Source: Streptomyces sp. NRRL F-2664 (GTDB taxonomy: Bacteria > Actinomycetota > Actinomycetes > Streptomycetales > Streptomycetaceae). From it: a stretch of 64,000 nucleotides of DNA. Shown piece by piece: positions 60,018 through 64,000 of the stretch. The position numbers were made by a program, and so were the translations under genes. The notes under the pieces were generated by a model. It was not told where the DNA came from, made no database searches, and saw only the letters and a program-made list of their open reading frames with translations. How positions within the stretch are numbered: the first letter of the stretch is position 1; the number at the start of each line of letters is the position of its first letter. The stretch lies in assembly GCF_000719345.1 (NCBI RefSeq), contig NZ_JOFX01000003.1, positions 186,001 to 250,000 of the forward strand, given 5' to 3'.

Positions 60018-61385
60018 CTACAGCCGGACCTTCCAGTCGACGGTGGAGCGGAGGGTACGGGCGATCCCGGGGTCCCGCACCGACGGTGTGCGGTCCTCCG
60101 CCGTCACCGACAGGCGGTGGGTCCGCAGGTCGAACAGCCACAGCTCCGCCACCGACACCTCGGTGCGGCCCTCCAGGCGCCTGAGTTCCCTGCCGTCCAG
60201 GTACCAGCGGACCACGAGCCGGCGGCCGTCGGCGCCGGCCAGTTCCGGAACGCGGACCTTCGCCGTGCGGCCCAGCCGCAGGGTCCGGTCCGTCGGGGTG
60301 AGCGCTGTGGCGATCTTCGCGTGCTGGTAGAACCCCCCGATCATGGCCTCGACGCCGGGGAGGTTGAAGGGTTTGCCCAGGACCCGCATCAGGGAGTTGT
60401 CGGTGGGCCGGTACAGGCCCGTCACGTAGTAGTTGCCGCCCTCGTACGCACCGACGGTGCCGCCGTCGGGCGACTCCTCGCCGAGCCAGCGGTACCACTT
60501 GCTGCGCTGCGCCGCCATCCGGTCGGCGGTCAGGCCGGAACTGTTGGACTCGACCGGCTCGGGCCCGGTGTACTTCTCGTAGTCCGGCACGCCCGGGTAG
60601 AAGTACTCGTCGGCGAGCTTGCCCAGCGAGTGGCCGGTCTCGTGGATGGCGACCTGGCCGGACTTCGGATGGCCGGCCGAGGCGGTGGATATCCCCTCGT
60701 AGCCGAGGGTGGCGCTGCGCTCGTTGTAGCCGGCTCCCCCGTACTTGGCACTGTTGGCCAGGACGACGACCAGGTCGGCCTCCGGCGCCTTCGCCACGTA
60801 CGCGTCGACCTTGGGCTGGTCGATGCACAGCAGCCGCTCGATGCCGCCGCACCAGAAGGAGGAGCCGAGGGCGGTGTCGCGGACGGTCGCGGGGTCCGGG
60901 TCGCCGGAGACGCCCGACTCGCGGGAGACCGCGTCGACCGTCCAGAGGTTGAAGAGGCCGCGGTAGGTGGCGTACGGCTCGACGGCCGCCACCTCCGCCC
61001 ACTTCTGCTCGGCGTCCGCGTGGAACCGGGGCAGTTCGGCCGCGGTGTAGCCGTCGCCGATGACGACGACGTCCAAGCGGTCCGCCGTCGGCCCGTTGTC
61101 CAGGACCTTCCTGACCCCGCCGTCGGCCGCACGCTCGGCCTCGGTGAGCCGGCCCGGGCTCTTCGCCGGACTGCCGGCCGCCGGCACCAGGAGGTGTCCG
61201 GATCCGGCGTCGCCGCCCTGCTCCGGCCCGGGGATCTCGACCTCCACGCGGGTCCCGGCCGGGTCGTCCGCCGCGTCCGCCGGGCCGGCCGCCACCAGGG
61301 CGGCGGTCGCGACGACCATCGCGAGCGCCGCGCGCAGCGACGCACGCCGTGCCGTTCCTCTGGTCCTGCCTCTGACCGGATGCAT
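60018..61385 (-). CDS. Secreted M64-family metallopeptidase
   Basis: 455 residues. Signal peptide (LRAALAMVVATAALVAAGPADA). The zinc site is HETGHSLGKLADE, the M64 pattern HExGHxxxxxxDE; IDQPKVDAYVAK and YNERSATLGYEG fit this family, whose members include IgA-cleaving enzymes. A C-terminal beta-rich domain follows. Divergent from an XRE-TPR regulator across an inverted repeat. Natural target unknown. Confidence 0.88.
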   Translation of the reverse strand: MHPVRGRTRGTARRASLRAALAMVVATAALVAAGPADAADDPAGTRVEVEIPGPEQGGDAGSGHLLVPAAGSPAKSPGRLTEAERAADGGVRKVLDNGPTADRLDVVVIGDGYTAAELPRFHADAEQKWAEVAAVEPYATYRGLFNLWTVDAVSRESGVSGDPDPATVRDTALGSSFWCGGIERLLCIDQPKVDAYVAKAPEADLVVVLANSAKYGGAGYNERSATLGYEGISTASAGHPKSGQVAIHETGHSLGKLADEYFYPGVPDYEKYTGPEPVESNSSGLTADRMAAQRSKWYRWLGEESPDGGTVGAYEGGNYYVTGLYRPTDNSLMRVLGKPFNLPGVEAMIGGFYQHAKIATALTPTDRTLRLGRTAKVRVPELAGADGRRLVVRWYLDGRELRRLEGRTEVSVAELWLFDLRTHRLSVTAEDRTPSVRDPGIARTLRSTVDWKVRL

Positions 61386-61408
61386 GAAGTCTCCCCCTGG
61401 GAACGGAA

Positions 61409-61449
61409 GTTAAGCGGCTTGATAAGTGCGATGAATCGGCTGCTTAAAC
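61409..61449. promoter_or_regulatory. Inverted repeat between M64 peptidase and XRE-TPR regulator
   Basis: GTTAAGC (61409-61415) and GCTTAAAC (61442-61449), centres 33 bp apart (about three DNA turns), in the AT-richest part of the divergent promoter region. A candidate operator pair for the XRE protein. Confidence 0.5.
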
Positions 61450-61524
61450 TAGGCCGCCCGACGGTGCCGCGCAATGGCGGACTCCGGTTCAATGTCGGGG
61501 AGTTCGAGCAACGAGGGGGATTCC

Positions 61525-62901
61525 ATGGACGAACCGGGCGAGATCGGCCGCAGGGTCCAGCGCCTGCGTGCGGAACGCGGCCTGACACAGCGGCAGTTGG
61601 CGCACCCCTCCTACACCTCGGCCTACGTCTCCACCCTGGAGTCGGGCAAGGTGCGCCCCTCCGAGACCGCGCTGCGCTTCCTCGCCGACCGGCTGGGCAC
61701 GTCGTACGAGGAGCTGGCCACCGGCAGGCCCGCCCACCTCGCCACGGAGCTGCGGCTCGCCCTGACCGATGCGCAGCGCACGCTGGCCACCGGCGCGGCC
61801 GACGAGGCCGCCGAGCGCTACCGGCAGCTGCTCGCCGAGGCGGAGGAGCTGGGGCTCGTACCCGAGCAGGCGCAGGCTCGCCTCGGGCTGGGCGAGTGTG
61901 CCCTGGAGGCCGGTGAACTCGCCTGCGCCATCGGTCACTTCGAGGAGGCCGAACGCCTCGTGGCGGACGAGCCGCTACCGCGCCGGGCCCGGGCGGTGCG
62001 CGGCCGGGCCGTGGCGCACCTGCTCGCGGGGGAGCTGCGTTACGCCTGCTACCTGCTGGAGTCCGCCATCGACGAGCTGGGTGCGGGCGGGCTGGCCGAC
62101 CCCGACGCGCTGGTGCTGCTGCACGCCGCGGTGATCGGGCCGTACATGGACATGGGCGCGCACGCCCGCGCCGCCCGCTCGGCGGAACTGGCGCTCACGC
62201 TGGCACCGCGGGTCAGTGATCCCGCGCTGGTGGCGGGCATGCACCGGCAGGTGGCCCGGACCTTCCTCGCCGAGGGGCGGACGGCCGACGCCGACGCCTC
62301 CCTGGCCAAGGCCCAGGAGATCTACGGGCAGTTGCAGCTCAGCACCGACCTGGCGCACTGCCACTGGATGCGCGGCTACGTCCTCGCGCAGAGCGGCGAG
62401 CTCGGACCGGCCGAGCGGGAGCTGCGCACGGCCCGGGACATGCTGTCGGCCCGGCGGGCCGGCCTGTACACGGCGCAGGTGGAGGTGGAGCTGGCCGACG
62501 TCCTGCGCCGGCTGGGCCGCCAGGAGGAGGCGGCCGGCCTGCTCGCCGCGCTCCTGGACCTGGGCAACAGCCACGGTGCCGTGCACGCCGGCGGCGCGCA
62601 CCGGCTCCTCGGCCTGATGGCCGAGGAGCGCGGTGAGGCGGAACGCGCCGAGGAACACTATGTCCAGGCACTGGCCCTGCTGGAGCGCAGCGGGGCGACG
62701 GGCGACCTCGCCGACCTGTGCCGCCTGCTGGGCGACCTGCTGCGGCGGACGGGGCGGGTCGAGGCGGCCATGGACGCCTATCGCACGGGACTGGGTCACC
62801 GGGCGGCGCCGGGCACCACCACCCTGGGGCCGGCTCCCACCGCGGCACTCCGGCCCGGCGCGGTCGGCGGTTCGCGGTGGGCCCCGGAGCGATCGGAGTG
62901 A
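61525..62901 (+). CDS. XRE-family HTH regulator with TPR array
   Basis: 458 residues from the ATG at 61525 (GAGGGGG upstream). The N-terminal XRE helix-turn-helix (GRRVQRLRAERGLTQRQLAHPSYTSAYVSTLESG) is followed by tetratricopeptide repeats over about 95-430. Such proteins bind DNA and sense a peptide or partner protein through the TPR array. Its neighbour, a secreted peptidase, suggests regulation of protein turnover; this is inference. Confidence 0.87.
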   Translation: MDEPGEIGRRVQRLRAERGLTQRQLAHPSYTSAYVSTLESGKVRPSETALRFLADRLGTSYEELATGRPAHLATELRLALTDAQRTLATGAADEAAERYRQLLAEAEELGLVPEQAQARLGLGECALEAGELACAIGHFEEAERLVADEPLPRRARAVRGRAVAHLLAGELRYACYLLESAIDELGAGGLADPDALVLLHAAVIGPYMDMGAHARAARSAELALTLAPRVSDPALVAGMHRQVARTFLAEGRTADADASLAKAQEIYGQLQLSTDLAHCHWMRGYVLAQSGELGPAERELRTARDMLSARRAGLYTAQVEVELADVLRRLGRQEEAAGLLAALLDLGNSHGAVHAGGAHRLLGLMAEERGEAERAEEHYVQALALLERSGATGDLADLCRLLGDLLRRTGRVEAAMDAYRTGLGHRAAPGTTTLGPAPTAALRPGAVGGSRWAPERSE

Positions 62902-62903
62902 GG

Positions 62904-63020
62904 GCCGGCGCCCGTACGGGGTGACCGGCCCCCCTTTCCGCCGGAGCCCGTACGGGGTGACCGGCCCCCTCACTGCCGGAGCCCGTACGGGGTGACCGGC
63001 CCCCTCTCCGCCGGGGCCCG
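62904..63020. repeat. Three 35-36-bp tandem repeats between convergent genes
   Basis: Copies start at 62904, 62940 and 62975, with a partial one from 63010. Each contains GCCCGTACGGGGTGACCGG and can fold into a hairpin (GCCGG/CCGGC outside, CCCGTACGGG inside). They fill the gap between the XRE gene and the DUF6158 gene and may act as a multiple terminator. Confidence 0.9.
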
Positions 63021-63057
63021 GCGGCGGCGCGCCTGCCTCGGCGCGGAACGCGGGCGG

Positions 63058-63303
63058 TCAGCTCTCGTCGCTGGTGCGGGCGCGGGCGCCCGAGCGGGTG
63101 CGGGAGGCGGTCTGGGCGCGCTGCGGGTGACGGCGCACGTACTCGTGCTCCAGCTCGTTCATCCGCTTCGTATGGGTGACCAGCGCATCGTCGGACCCGT
63201 GCAGCAGGGTCTCGTGGCGCGTGCGGTGGATGGCCTCCAGCTCCTTGAGGAGTCGGCCTTCCTCCAGGTCCCGCGCCGAGGGACCTCCCTCGTGCTCCGT
63301 CAT
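63058..63303 (-). CDS. DUF6158-family small protein
   Basis: 81 residues from the ATG at 63303 (AGGAGG 8 nt upstream). LLKELEAIHRTRHETLLHGSDDAL and MNELEHEYVRRHPQR match the DUF6158 family of Streptomyces; the tail is basic and probably disordered. Unknown function. Confidence 0.82.
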   Translation of the reverse strand: MTEHEGGPSARDLEEGRLLKELEAIHRTRHETLLHGSDDALVTHTKRMNELEHEYVRRHPQRAQTASRTRSGARARTSDES

Positions 63304-63396
63304 GGCACGCACCTCCTCCTCGGGCCTCCGCCCAATCCATCATCCCCCGCGCCGGGCCCCGCGTCCTCACCAGCCGCCGAAGGCCCCGCCCCCACC

Positions 63397-63429
63397 GAGT
63401 AGACACTGTCTACTCCCGCTGGTAGACAG
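63397..63429 (+). promoter_or_regulatory. Promoter and palindromic operator of the TetR gene
   Basis: GAGTAGACA-C-TGTCTACTC (63397-63415) is a 19-bp perfect palindrome. It overlaps the -35 TAGACA (63400-63405); 17 bp on is the -10 TAGACA (63423-63428), six bases before the ATG at 63435. A half-site GGTAGACAGG repeats at the -10. The layout predicts self-repression. Confidence 0.75.
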
Positions 63430-63434
63430 GGTCC

Positions 63435-64000
63435 ATGGACCAGGACAGACCCCTGCGGGAACGGCTGATCGACGTCGGTGCGGAACTCGTCATGAGCGAG
63501 GGCACCGGAGCCCTCGGGCTGCGGGAGATCGCCCGCCGAGCCGGCGTCTCGCACGGCGCGCCGCGCCGCTACTTCCCCACCCACCAGGCCCTGCTGTCGG
63601 CGATCGCCCGGCGCGGCTTCGCCGATCTCGGCGAGAGGTTCGCGCAGGCGGCCGCCGGAGCGAGGGAGTCGGCCCCCAGGGAACGGGTGCGGGCGATCGG
63701 ATGCGCCTACGTCGGCTACGCGCTGGAGCACCCCGGGATGTTCGAGCTGATGTTCCGCCACGACCTGCTGGACAGCGCGGGGCAGACACCCTCGGACGAG
63801 CCCCGGCTGCGCGAGTCCACCCTCCCCCTCTTCGCCCTGCTCGTCGCGCTCGTCGGCCGGTGCGGGGCGGCCGACCCCTCCGTCACCACGGCCGCCCTGT
63901 GGGCCAACTGGCACGGCGTGGCGCAGCTGTGGCACTGGGGCAGCCTGCCGCTGGTCCTCGGCGAGGACGGGGTCGCGGGGGTCGAACGGCTCGTCGGCGC
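63435..64000 (+). CDS. TetR-family regulator, cut by the window end
   Basis: The first 188 residues are present; the stop lies beyond base 64000. MDQDRPLRERLIDVGAELV, then the helix-turn-helix LREIARRAGVSHGAPRRYFP, and a Trp-rich ligand domain (TTAALWANWHGVAQLWHWG) like TetR_C_33-type members. It probably represses itself and a neighbouring target downstream. Confidence 0.88.
   Translation, partial: MDQDRPLRERLIDVGAELVMSEGTGALGLREIARRAGVSHGAPRRYFPTHQALLSAIARRGFADLGERFAQAAAGARESAPRERVRAIGCAYVGYALEHPGMFELMFRHDLLDSAGQTPSDEPRLRESTLPLFALLVALVGRCGAADPSVTTAALWANWHGVAQLWHWGSLPLVLGEDGVAGVERLVG

Noticed and set aside
1..64000. CRISPR arrays, tRNA/rRNA genes, insertion sequences
   Set aside because: No regular spacer-repeat pattern, cloverleaf or transposase was found.

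Overview
This is a 64-kb piece of a high-GC actinobacterial chromosome, almost certainly Streptomyces or a close relative. The evidence is the strong G/C bias at third codon positions, a rodlin gene, the small Streptomyces-type DUF6381, DUF6158 and DUF6204 proteins, SigE-family ECF and XRE-TPR regulators, a D,D-carboxypeptidase with a very long cytoplasmic tail, and an srsABC-like type III polyketide synthase operon. Many genes have a -10 box lying about 6 nt before the start codon, which indicates leaderless mRNAs. No rRNA, tRNA, CRISPR array, prophage or insertion sequence was seen. It reads as an accessory or arm-like segment with many short transcription units.

Layout. 1-5.5 kb: the end of a YciO/Sua5-family gene, then a minus-strand operon of a lipoprotein and two tandem receptor-type Ser/Thr kinases whose ectodomains resemble ABC-transporter solute-binding proteins. 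5.6-10 kb: a GH16-like protein, a GPP34 protein, RNase HI, a SoxR-type regulator divergent from an MFS exporter across a sox-box-like promoter, and a cold-shock protein. 10-13 kb: an ECF sigma gene broken by a one-base frameshift that fuses it to the membrane protein downstream, a PIG-V-like mannosyltransferase and an orphan antitoxin-like protein. 13-21.7 kb: two methyltransferases, a serine hydrolase, a rodlin, an adenylate-forming enzyme, small proteins, an acetyltransferase, a lipoprotein and an acyltransferase. 21.9-28.9 kb: the D,D-carboxypeptidase with DATR repeats, a subtilisin-like protease and a two-gene secreted vWA operon. 29-32.9 kb: a flavin monooxygenase, the ohr/ohrR peroxide-resistance pair and a PHP protein. 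32.9-36.6 kb: UbiA prenyltransferase divergent from type III PKS, ICMT-like methyltransferase and flavin hydroxylase, a likely phenolic lipid or prenylated polyketide locus. 36.6-37.7 kb: a membrane protein with internal repeats.

38-50.7 kb holds the most unusual unit: five minus-strand genes encoding a DUF4132-like protein, a 1639-residue giant, a MoxR-like AAA+ ATPase, a DUF5682-vWA fusion and a SWIM zinc-finger protein. Their order and sizes match the poorly understood enterobacterial yehI/yehLMPQ locus, with the YehM and YehP equivalents fused. Most junctions are ATGA or TTGA overlaps, and a strong hairpin divides the unit into two parts.

50.9-64 kb: a secreted HNH nuclease, acetyltransferase, DoxX-like and cupin genes, a second MFS transporter, a secreted hydrolase, an IPNS-like dioxygenase, a VOC protein, an M64 metallopeptidase divergent from an XRE-TPR regulator, a 35-bp triple repeat, and the start of a TetR regulator with its own palindromic operator and promoter.
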